From Atkinsonella hypoxylon (Eukaryota > Ascomycota > Sordariomycetes > Hypocreales > Clavicipitaceae), in NCBI GenBank assembly GCA_000729835.1, contig JFHB01000108.1, positions 37,864 through 101,863 on the forward strand: a stretch of 64,000 nt of DNA. The letters run 5' to 3'. Both the position numbers and the translations under genes were made by a program. The notes under the pieces were generated by a model that had not been told where the DNA came from, did not search any database, and saw only the letters and a list, made by a program, of their open reading frames with translations. Shown here one piece after another: positions 46,448 through 57,704 of this stretch (within the stretch, counting starts at the first letter, position 1; each line of letters opens with the position of its first letter).

Positions 46448-49400
46448 ATACCTCTTTAGTTATAAATAAGCTTATAAAGTAAGACTTATAAGTAACTTAA
46501 CCCTCTAGCTAATTCCTTTAATCCTAAAGTCTTAATCCTTTTATCTTCTATAATAGCTTTAGTGTCTTTAGCGTATATAGTAGCATCTCTTTTACTAGTA
46601 ATAGCGTTCTTATAGCTAGGCGCTTTCCTTTATAATAAGTAACTCTTTCTTAGCGATTTACACTTCGTTTAGTTGCTCTAGATATAATTAAATAGTGTCT
46701 CTTATTTACCTTAATTATCTCTTGCTAAGCGCTAGAATAGAAGAGAGCTAGCAGTATAACACTAAGGTTTATATTAGTAATAGAATTATAGGCTATTATA
46801 GGTTGTTTAGCAATATATCTTTAAGCTAACGCTTCTATTTAATCCTTTATAGTATAGTATTCTCTAGCTCTAAGCGCTTATTTTACTGCTCTTATAATCT
46901 CTTTATCCCTTTGCCTAGATTTTTACTTCTGCACTAATAGCTCTATAAAACATAAAGACAGCAGCTAATGCTTTAAGTTCTATAATTATTGCAGAAGCTA
47001 GTCTTTACTGTAAGATTCTATTTAATCTTTTTGCGTAAGATCTTATAGTATACTAGAAATTCTAGCAAAGACCTCTAAATTATCTAATAGTAGTAACAAT
47101 AAAGGGCTTTATAAATTAGTTATAGGCTATAGTAGCACCTTAAACGTTATAATTAAAGACTTCTTTTGTGTAAGAAAGAGCAGCTTATAATATATAAGAG
47201 CCTAGCTAGGCTTACTTATCTATATTAGAAGATATAAACGCTATTCCCTTACTATTATTGCTGCTTTAATAGTTCTATTATAGATAATAGAATTGCTATT
47301 AAACTAAACAGCAGCAACAAACTAATTCTCCTAAAGTTATATAAGTATTTATCTATTAACCTCTATTAACTATTTAATTACTTAATTATAATTACTTAAG
47401 GTAAATTTCTAGGCATTAAGCTTCTTTAGAATAGAAATTCTACTACTAGTTGTTTATAAGTAATATCTTAAGATAAAACGCTTTATAGTATCTTCCTAGA
47501 GGTAGCTAAGGTTAAAGCCTATAGTTTTAGCTTTTTTAATAACTATATACCTATTTATAAAACTAAGCTTATTTACTACTATTATATATAGAACTATTAT
47601 AACTCTATTAGTACCTTTACAGTAGTTATAAAACTAATTAATAGAGTTATTAGTTATAACTTAGTTGTAAAGGTGCAGTTTAAATTTGTTCTTTAATGTT
47701 TAAGTAATTCTATAGTTACTATATTAAGTGTAAGGTATATTGTATAAGCTGTTGCTAATAAGATTAATTAGAAGATACTTAACTAAACAATAAAGCGTTT
47801 ATATTAAGAAGGATAAATAGGTATATCTATATTTCTAGTTACTCTTCTGCTTATAATATAGTACTAAAATTGCCTAAAATAGATATAGATACTAAAGGAG
47901 CTATAAAGTTTATACTTAACTATAGACTATAGCTTTAAACCTTTTAATTCTGCCTTTAGGTTCTATATTAAAGTAATAATAGTATCCCTTTAAGCAATTA
48001 AAGATAAAATAAGTCTAGTAGTTATTAAAGAAGAGAAAGCTAGTAATAAGTCTTTACCTACTTATTTTATTATATAAAGCAGAAGAGTTATAGCTTATAT
48101 TATAACAGCAGGAAATAAGTTAAAACCTATCTTTAATTCTATATACCTTTTAACCTATAAGTCTTATAATCTTACTTTAGTTTATCTCTTCTATATTAAT
48201 TATAAAAGACTCCTTAAAGATAACTACTGCACACTTAATTCTATAAGTAATAATTCTTACTATAGCAGTAAGCTAGAATTAATCTAACTATCTACAATAA
48301 GTCTTTTGCTTAAAGAACTTTATTAGAAAGCTATAAATATTATTAAGATAATTAAACTAGATTGCTAGACTTTAGCTAGACTATATTAACTCTATAAGCC
48401 TAAAGTTATCTAAATTATAATCCTAATAAAGTAGTAGGCTAAAAGGAGGCTACTTAAAACGTTGCTAAAAGAGAGGCAGCTAGCGCTTATAGAGCTTCTT
48501 AAGAGGTAAATTTACTTAATCTTACTCTTCTATACAAAAGAAATTGCTAACTAGCTTATAGACTTATACTGTAATATAGTATATTAGTAGATTCCTTAAC
48601 GTCCTAAAGTAATACATTTATCCCTTATATATAACTCTAAAGCTAGTCTTAGAAATAGGTTTTTAGTATTTATCTTCTATTTTAATAGTAGAGATTAAAT
48701 AGCTTTTAAAAAATTAAAGGTAAAAAAGAGCTTAAGTAGGTACTTATAATAAAAATATTATAAGAATAAAGGAATAAAGAGAGAGAGAGAGTAGAAATAT
48801 AGGCTATATTATAGCTAGTATTATCTTAATAAATCCTTAGTTAATAGCTATCTATAATTATTGTAATTTAGTAGAGGCTAACAGTAAATATATACTAAGA
48901 CTTTAATAGCTGCAAACTTATTAAGTAATTTATAATATTCTCTTTAACTAATTATATTTATTTTCTTTCTTTCTTTTTATAACTACCTTTCTATATAGCC
49001 TCTTTTTTATTATCTTTATTAGTACCTTTAATTATTTAATTATAACTAAAAAGCTTCCTTAAAACTATAAAGATCTTATAAATATATAAAATATTATTAA
49101 TAAAAGAATCCTTTTTACTACTCTCTTTTATTAGGTTACTCTTTCTTAGAATAGTTAAATAAATATCTTTCCTTTAATAACGCTTATTAATATAGTAAGC
49201 CTTTTATAAAAAAGCTTTTAATTATACTTCTGTTCTTTTATTATACTAATAAACCTTACCTCCTTAGTATAAATTTACCTTTAAGCTTTAAGTCTATAGA
49301 GGCAATAATATTAGTGCTAGTAAATACTTAATATACACTAAAGTTGCTTTTTAATAGAGTTCTATACCTAATATACCTCTAAGAGCTATTAAATTCTTTT

Positions 49401-50600
49401 GCAATTAGAATCTTAAGGCTTAGTTTATTAATAGTATTATAAGAGAAAGCTCCCTTTTATATAAAGTTACACTAGAATTAAATATTAAGAACTTTATCTT
49501 TATTTTAACTAAAATAGCTTATTCTTATAGATATTTCTATTATATACTTGCTAATTATTAAGAGCGCTATAAAGCCCTTTTAATCTTATTCTTTAGTAAA
49601 GAGAACAGTATATTTTGCTCTTATTACACTAATATATATCTTTAGATAGTTACCTTATTTAGGGAATATATCTACTTCCTATTTTATAGCTGCACCTCTC
49701 TTAAGAATATCTATAGCAGCTTATACAGCAATTATATCTAGAGTAGCTCTACTGCTGTAAGCTATAAGTAGCAATTTACAAAAGGTTACAGTAACTACAG
49801 CTAGATTTACTATAATGCTCCTTTTATAATGTTCTAGGGTAAAGACTAAGTAGATTAACTATTTATCTTTCTAAGGCTCTAGAAGGTTCTTTATAAGGAT
49901 CTTTCTCCCTTTATAGTAGTTAATATTCCTTACTTTTTCCTCTAAATATTAAGACTACTAGAATTTCGCTAAAAGATTAAGTATAAATTACTTAAGTTAA
50001 AAGATAAAAAAAAAATTAAAAAAAAGGCAAAGGTTAAGCAGTCTCTCTAGTTAAAATAGAATAGAATTATACTTATTTTTAGCGGTTTTTAAAAACTTTT
50101 TATATATTCTATTTAATCTAGGTTTATAGTCTTAATTCTAATTAGCTTTAAATCTTTAAATAATCTTAATATACTATTATTAAATCTTAGTTAGTCTTAA
50201 ATATATAAATAAATAAACTTAACCTCTTTTCTCTCTAAAGCTAAAGATATAAAAACTATAGTATTAGCTTTTATAAAAGCTATAATAAGTTATATATTTT
50301 AGTAAAGTTATAGGTAAATTATAAAGATTAAATAATATTATTAATCTCCTTATAGCTTCTACGCTCTTCTTTAGGTATTATTAGTAAATAAACTTCTATT
50401 ATATACTTTAGATAACGTTATAGTAAAAGGTTTACTTTAGCGTTATTATTCTTAAAATCCTCTTTTTAGTATAGCTATAATATATAGTCCTTAGAAACTA
50501 TTTAATTTAATATATTATACTAGGCATTAGTAGGCTGTAATTTATTAGTATTTTACTTAAAGTTACTAGTGTCTTCGCTATACTAAGCAGTATATTGTAG
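46448..50600. other. Gypsy D'' 4-kb region between integrase and 3' LTR, unidentified
   Basis: About 4.1 kb of saturated-RIP sequence that belongs to D'' by position but contains none of the standard gypsy domains I could recognise. Long stretches can be read on the plus strand with only TAA/TAG interruptions (for example about 47900-49100 and 49202-50100, Lys/Leu/Ile/Gln-rich). Because RIP also removes TGA, that is weak evidence of coding. An imperfect inverted repeat lies at about 47600-47690. It may be an extra ORF (sense or antisense), a long 3' UTR, or an unrecognised nested insertion. Confidence 0.45.
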
Positions 50601-53600
50601 AGTATAGAGCTATTTATTAGTAGTAGAAGTCTACTATCTCTTTAGATTAAGCCTAAACTTCTTAATATAATCCCTAGAAATAGTTTTATTAAGCACTATA
50701 CTATTTAAGGTCTTTAAACAGTAAGCACTAGTAACTTTTACTTAGCTGTACACTTTAAAAGAACTATTCTATTATATTATTAACTTCTTCTTTATTAATA
50801 TATCTATAACCCTTTATATATTATATATAAGAACTAGATCTTCTAGAACTAATTAATCTTTTTCCTTTTATAATAATACCTCTTAGTTCTAGTTTATTTA
50901 ATTAGCTAAGTATTACCTAAATATAAAGACTTTTATATAAGTCTTTTAGATATTTACTTCCTTTTATTTTAGTATTCTAACTCTTACTTTAAAGAGATTC
51001 TATATTATTATAACTTCTAACTAATTAATTAACCTTTAAGTAAGAAATTTAACTTCTAAAGAAAGAATAGACTTTTAACTGTAAATTAAGTAGAAAGTAG
51101 ATTTACTATATAACGCTTATATAGCAATATAGTCTACTAATAGTGCCTTATTTAGCAATTTAAACTACTTTCTATTAGAACCTTTTATCTTTAAAAGGGC
51201 AGATATAAGCGTTTAATAACTAACTTTAATAGGTAAATTAGCTTTTAAATTATATACTAATGTCTTAATCCCTTTAATTCTAATAGCTTTAACTGCTTTT
51301 TTAAGATTTCTATATATTTCTAGCTCTTTATTAAAAACTAGAAATTAGAAGACTTTAAATTATATAATTAGTTTTATTAAGAACTTCTAAATAGCTATAA
51401 TATTAGTATACTATATAGAGCGTACTTCTATCTATCTAGTAAGGTTATATCTTACTTCTAGAAAGTACTTAAAACTATAATTAAGTAGTATATATTAGGT
51501 GTTAATATATATCTTACTTATTAGGTTGCCTAAAGCTACTAGTATTAATAATTCTTTAGGCCTCTAAGGAGTAAACTTTTAGTATACTTTATAATAAAAA
51601 ATTATTACTTAAACTATATTCTAGAGTTCTTTTTAAAAGTACTTAATTCTAGCTACTTAAAATATAACTTTTATACCTTTATAACCTATTTACTTATATA
51701 AAGCCTTAATAATCTTCTTTTATTACATTAGGTCTTTAATAACTAAAGTAGAACCCTTTATTATACTAATTAATCTCTTTTACAATAGGCCTTTATCTAA
51801 GAAGTATTGCTTAGCACTTATATAAAGTTACTTATACTTACTCTTATTTAGATTAAATAGTTTTTATAACGTTAAAAGGAAATCTATAATTTATTAAGTT
51901 CTAGAAGTGTAGTATACTTTATTATATAGCTAGATCTTATTAACGTTAAGCTATAGGTTAATAAAATCTTTAATGTTCCCTTTAGCTACTTAATTTAATA
52001 TATTAGAAGGCCTACCTTCTTTATATAATAAAGCATTAGCTATTTTATTCTTTTCTCCTAGAATATATCTAGCTGTAAAATTAAACAGTATAATATAACT
52101 AATCTATTGCATAATAAGCGCACCTAGAACGTTATTAATAGCGCTATTAAGCTAATATATAAGCACTTAAGAGTTAGTCTTTAGAGTAAAGGGAACTCTA
52201 TAGAGATAAATTTATAGCCTTCTTAATATATAAATAATAGCTCTATATTTCTGCTTTATTCTATTATACTTAATTTCTAAATTGCTCTAATATCTACTTT
52301 TATATTATATAGAGTGTTATTGCCTATTAATAATTTACATTAAAACTACTCTTTATTCTTTTAAGCTTATATTAACTATTAATATAATTTCTTTAGCGCT
52401 TAAGCTAAGATTAATTATTATAAGAACTAGTGCAGTTATTATTATATACTTAAAGACCTTTATAGCGTTCTTTTAGTTTAGTCCTTAAGTTTACTTAGCA
52501 CTCTTCTTAAGTAAAATTATAAAAGGCTTAGCTTTTATAGAGTAATACTATACTTAGATATAATAATAGCCTATAAGCCTAAGAAAGGATTTAACCTTAA
52601 AAATATTCTTATACTCTATTTACTCTAAAATCTTTATTACTTTTGCTTCTAAAGGTTTCTTTCTATTAGTGCTATATATAAATTTAATAATCTCTATAGT
52701 CTTTTAGTATAGCTTTAATTTTACAGTAGATATAGTGCAATTAGCTAGCTTAATATTAATAAGAACTTTATTAATGTTAATTAAATATTCTATAATATAT
52801 TTTTATATATTAAGTAATACTTTCTCTCTATTATAAGTAGTAGTAAGGCCTTTTACTGTAATATTATCTAAGAAAGGCTTATAAGTATAAGGAATTAGGT
52901 TAAAAAGAATTCTCTTTATTATCTAAATAAATTAAGTAATAGAGTTAGTTACTCCTTAAGGAAGTATATAAAGCTATAGAAGTTCTATTACTATTAAAAT
53001 TGTTGTTAAGTCCCTACTTTCCTCTATAAGTAGCACTTAGTTATAGCTTAACAGTAAATTAATAACTAAAAGTATTTTATATATTCTAATTTCTTTGCTA
53101 AAAGCCTCTACTCCTTTTAGAATATAGGCATTCTATATTGTAATCTTATTATAGGCTGTTGTAAACAGCATTAGCTATATCTCTTTATCCTTCTTTATTA
53201 CTAAAAAGTAAGGGTTTCTATAAGATCTATAACTCTTTTCTAATAATCTATACTAAAGCTTCTTTTTTAATAAATTAACTAGTCTCCCTTATAGGCTAAT
53301 AGGTATTAGTATTAACTTTACTTTCTAAGCTCTATAAGCAATAGTATAGATAACTTAAGGTAGTATAACTAAGGGATTAATCTTTCTATACTCTAATAAG
53401 TTCTACACTAGTACTACCTCTTAGTTATAGAGAATTTCCTTAAAAATATTAACTTTTTCTACTATTAAATATTTTTACACTTATTTAACTATTTAATTTA
53501 AGCGCTTTTTTATTATTTAGAATCCTTAGGGTTTTTTACTAAATCTTTCTATAATATATTTAGTGTATTTTCTTAATTTATTTAAGTATACTTTTGCCTT

Positions 53601-54900
53601 TTCTTACTTCTTCTATTTCTACTTAAGGTCTCTATTAGGTGTAGATCTATTTAAGGGAATATTATCTTTTAGTAGAATCTTATTAGCTTTCTGCTTATAT
53701 AATATATTTACCTTTAGATTAATTAGTTATAATTACCTTAAGGGTTAAATCTTCTCTATAGCCTCTTTAAGTTAGCTTCTATACTAGTTAGCTATTCTCT
53801 TTATTATAAGGTTAATAATAGCTATACTTTTATTTTCTATTATAGGTACTAGCTCCTTATTATTATTTAATTTAGCTTTAAGACCCTCTTTAACTATTTA
53901 ATTATAGACTAAATCCTTAAATAACTTATTAATTAAGATTAAATTAACGCTAGTAGCTATTACTTTATCTATTATAGTCTTCTATTTAATACTTCTAATA
54001 ACCCTTAAGACTAATATAATATTACTAAAACAGCACTTTAAGAGGAGCTTACCTCCTTTATTGCTGTACTTAAAGGTAACTTTAGCTATATATATAAAAG
54101 GCATTTTAAGGATTAATTATATATATAAAGACTTTAGTGTAATATAAAAGCAAATTAGCGTTTAGATGTTTCTAAGGTATAGCTTTATTATTACCTTTTC
54201 TAATATTATAAGCTTATATAACGTAAAAAACGTAGTAGTAGTCTCTTGCTTTATTAGAGTTATTTTTAAATTAAGCTCTTTAATAAGGTTCTTAGTAATA
54301 ATATTCCCTTATAAACTATAATCTATAAGACTATTAATAAGTAAAGAGTTTAGGCTTCTAAGTTATACTTAAAGGTAAAGTAAGTTCTATAAATAGCTTA
54401 TAATTGCTTTTAGCTTTAAAATACTATTTAATTCTTTAATGTAAAGCGCATTTACCTATAGGTTTACAATAGACTTTTTCTCTTTAATATAATTTCCTAT
54501 ATATTCTTATATAATATTCTATAAATCCTTCTAGATACTACTAAGTAGTTATTTTATATATTTATTAGTAATATCTTCCTTATTGTCTTCTGCTACCTCT
54601 TTAACTATAGTAGATATTGTTTTAATAATATTAATTAATTAATCTTTCTACTCTTTAACTTTTTATCTCTTCCTTAGAATAGAATATAGAGGTATAACTT
54701 TAGCACTTATTCTATTAATATAATAGACTTTATTAACACTATTTACTTATATTAAGTATTTATTCTTTATTACTTCTGTAAGTATAAGCATTAGTTAGTA
54801 TAGGTTTTATAAGCTAACTCTAATTTTCTTTTAAAAAATATCTTTAAATAATTATATAAAAAGCTATACTTTTATATCTATAGAGCTATCTTCTTTAGCT
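50600..54900 (-). pseudogene. Gypsy D'' pol (PR-RT-RH-IN), RIP-inactivated
   Basis: Minus-strand pol read from high to low coordinates. RT at about 53350-52600 includes 'LxxGVTNSI' near 52970, the gypsy '(P)QG' turn region, and a catalytic box at about 52866-52880 reading 'PFLDN' where 'FLDD' is expected, followed by 'ITVKGL'. RNase H should lie at about 52500-51950 but is unreadable. Integrase at about 51870-51000 has a 'SFKYFLEVRYNLT' block (catalytic core start), then 'VFNKELEIY' (second catalytic Asp region, here Asn), and a 'NLPIKVSYQTLISAL' block, where the catalytic Glu appears changed to Lys. The integrase C-terminal part continues to about 50600. No chromodomain was found. Stops are TAA/TAG. 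The frame between about 54900 and 53400 (protease) could not be assigned. Confidence 0.75.
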
Positions 54901-56900
54901 TTCTTTTCTTTCCTTTTAGCTTAGTCTTTTAAAGCTCCTTCTTACTTAGTAAAGCATTATATCTCTATAGTATAGACTCTAAAGAGCTAAGCTATAATTC
55001 TCTCCTTAATTAGTATATAAAGAGTTCTTTTAGGTCTATATTCCTTTATCTTAAACATTAAAGTTACTGTAGTACTATTAGTAAAGTCTCTCTTAAGAAT
55101 AGCTTCTAGTAGAATATATATTAAGCAATAATTAAAAATATTAATCTTATTAAAGATTTAATCTAATATTTTTCTCTTTTTCTTACTAGGCTTTTAATAG
55201 TTTAATGTTTTCTTACTAAATTCCTTAACTTAAGAATAATACTATTTTATAATATAGTAATTAAAACAATTAACCTAGAACACTATAAGCCTATAAAGAT
55301 AACTTTCTATACTAAGGAAGCTTTATATAAGAATAAGTAGCACTAGATTATTTAATTTTACTGTTAAGATACTTACTCTTTAATTATACTTTATAAAGTT
55401 AATCTTATTATTATACTAGTAAAACTAGCATTAATCTATATAATAACCTTTCTTACTATAGTAATAGCAGTAATACTGCCTTATATAGCTTCTAGTTATA
55501 TAGGTTCTAAAGCTTTAAGCATTATTATATATATTAATAGCGTTAATATATATATTCTACCTTTTCTCCTTCTTTTTTCTAAATTTCTCTTTAAAAAGCT
55601 TTATAATATCTATCTTTAAAACTACTTACTTTATAAGTATAATCTTTATATCTTTAAACTTCTAGGTTAAATTATCTATTTAATCTTTTACTTCTAAAAT
55701 AAGTTATATAATTTCTTTAGCTTTATAACTAAAATTACTTATACTATAATGCTTAAGACTTCTTCTGCCTAGAGGTATATAAAGGTAGTCTTTTCTATTA
55801 TTATAGGGTTTAGAATTGCGGTTTTTTAGCTCTATTTTAGCTTATATATACTAGCTAAGCTACTCTAATAACTCTCTATAGAGTATTACAATAAACTTAG
55901 CTTTAGTAACTTTTATTTAATCTATAAAGCTAGTAAGTATAGTATTTAGTAAGGCCTTATAAATGTAATTAAACTAAGAGGTTATACTACACTATATATA
56001 GAGCTTAGCGCTAATTATAGCAGCTTAATGCTCTTAAAGCTAATAAAGAGTGTCTTTTATAGTTCTTAAATAGTTTCTCTTTAGGTCTTTAAGCTTTTTA
56101 TTAGCTTACTTCTTTTAATCCTAAGGAGTAGCTTTATACTAAAGTAAGAGCTACTCTTTAGCTTCTTTTTAATTATATAAGGTATAAATAACCTTTATAT
56201 ACTTATAGATTAATAGGTTAATATAATAAATAAATATCTTTTATTAGTTTTCCCTTAGAATAAATAAGGTCTCTATTTTTAGCTTAAAGCTAGTTAAGTA
56301 ATTAAGGATATTTTCTCCCTTAAATTAATATATATTAAACTTCTTATTAAAGGTAGCCTAAGCTTACTACTTTCTAATAGCTTTACTTATAGCTTTAGTA
56401 AGAGCCTTATAAGGTATAGCTATAGCGCTATTAGCACTAGCCTTTTTATCTTAAGTATTTAATTCTATTATAATCTTAGGTTTTAAAATAACTTTTTTAG
56501 AAGATTTACTAGATTAGCTAGAGCTAGTATTAGCTGCTTTAGATATAGAGCTTATACTTTTCTTTAAGAAATATAGAATACTAAACTTATATAAATAACT
56601 AGTAAAATAGCTTAATATAGAAAGTAAGTATAAAAAGAATAATTAATCTTACTTAGTAGAAAGAGTGTAATATATATAATTCTCTATATTAGCTATACTT
56701 TTAATACTTTTACCTTTTACTTCTATAGTTATATAAGCTCTTAACGCTAAAATATAGAGGCTAAGAACTTAATTACTAATAACAGTAAATATAAAGATAA
56801 CTACTAAGATAAAGATAAAAAAGAAATTTTTCTCTATAATTAAATAATTATAACGTTTAAAGGACCTAAAAACTTCCTTTTTACTATATTAAGGCTATTT
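54900..56900 (-). pseudogene. Gypsy D'' gag with altered zinc knuckle
   Basis: A CX2CX4HX4C nucleocapsid knuckle is precisely placed at 55428-55469 (minus strand). The first and last Cys are intact, the second Cys reads Tyr, the His reads Tyr and the residue before the last Cys is a stop, all single RIP-type transitions. Upstream in sense (about 55480-56250) the sequence is rich in Lys/Arg/Leu, as expected for capsid and linker, but no capsid motif is legible. The part 56260-56900 is shared with D'. Gag boundaries are approximate. Confidence 0.65.
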
Positions 56901-57217
56901 TAGCTAAGAGTAAAATAGAGGTTAAATAGGCTAGCTAGTATTTACAATATAGCAATTATCTTTAACTAGGCCTAGCCCTTCTTAGCTTAAAAAAGCTATA
57001 GAAATTTTCTTTCTCTCTTAATTAAATAATCCCTTATAATATAGAGCTTTTATCCCTATAATTTCCTTCTTTCTTATATTAGCAATATTTAAGCTAAAGT
57101 GCTCTTCTATCTTTAATACTTAGCAGCTTTTTTTTCTTTCTTTTAGGATCTCTATAAAAAACCTTCTAATTATATAACGCACTTTAATTAGAATAAGTCC
57201 CTAGTAAAGCCTCTATT
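56901..57217 (-). other. Gypsy D'' leader next to 5' LTR
   Basis: Shared with D' 24729-25035. At about 56900 it shows the uninterrupted target into which Copia B inserted in D'. The primer-binding site should lie at the right end, but mutation prevents a tRNA match. Confidence 0.6.
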
Positions 57218-57704
57218 TTTATTGCCTTAAAACTAAACCCCTAAATAACTATATAGCCTACACTAAAGTAGGTAACAATATAGTGTATATTAAGAGTAAA
57301 GAGAATTAGAAAAGAGCGTAAGATATTTATTAGTATATACTATTAAACAATAATAGATAAGAAGATTAAATAGTTTAAAAAGGCAGAAATAAAATATTAA
57401 TTGCAGCTTAGAAGATATATATACGCAAAAGGAGCTAAATGTGCTAAAGAGTTAGGGAAAGTGTTACTAGCAGTAAAGTAATATCTCTTAAGCGTTAAGT
57501 GTTATAAATTAAAGCAGGCTAAAAGATATTAATTAATTAAAAGAGCAAAAGCCTAAAAAAGAATCAGTAGAAGCTGCTTGCGCGCTTACTTGCTTAAACT
57601 ATCTAGACGTCTAGGCGATGCGCACTCTTATAGAGAAATCCTGTATGTAGCATCCCTTGCAAAGCTAATATAAGAGCGCAAGGGGGTAACCCCGCCGCGA
57701 CACA
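57218..57704 (-). repeat. Gypsy D'' 5' LTR
   Basis: 487 bp. The inner left half is converted (TTTATTGCCTTAAAAC, GAATTAGAAAAGAGCG). The outer right half is pristine (CTTGCGCGCTTAC, GGCGATGCGCACTC, CCGCCGCGACACA). The pattern is a mirror image of the partner LTR. In sense it starts TGTGTCGCGGCGGGG and has a TATAAGAG box (plus strand CTCTTATA at about 57626-57633). Confidence 0.95.

Larger units (their letters stand above)
45961..57704 (-). mobile_element. Gypsy D'': full-length 11.7-kb Ty3/gypsy element, TSD TTAG
   Basis: Minus-strand element of 11,744 bp inserted in the RT-RNase H junction of Copia G. TSDs TTAG lie at 45957-45960 and 57705-57708. Copia G reads CCCTAGTTAG then CAACATTAGG across it, as in the uninterrupted copies. 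LTRs 45961-46447 and 57218-57704 are both 487 bp. Gag zinc knuckle, RT and integrase occur in gypsy order over about 57.2-50.6 kb. A further 4 kb lies between integrase and the 3' LTR. Internal RIP is very heavy, and the outer ends are almost untouched. Confidence 0.95.

Noticed and set aside
49202..51240. Very long plus-strand frame in D'' interrupted only by TAA/TAG, considered as an antisense gene
   Set aside because: TGA is depleted everywhere by RIP, so absence of TGA does not indicate coding. Its right half overlaps recognised minus-strand integrase. Kept only as an open question for 46448-50600.
53563..53748. 61-codon plus-strand ORF with Phe/Tyr/Leu-rich, membrane-like composition
   Set aside because: Antisense to the D'' pol region. 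The hydrophobic look is what AT-rich antisense codons give.
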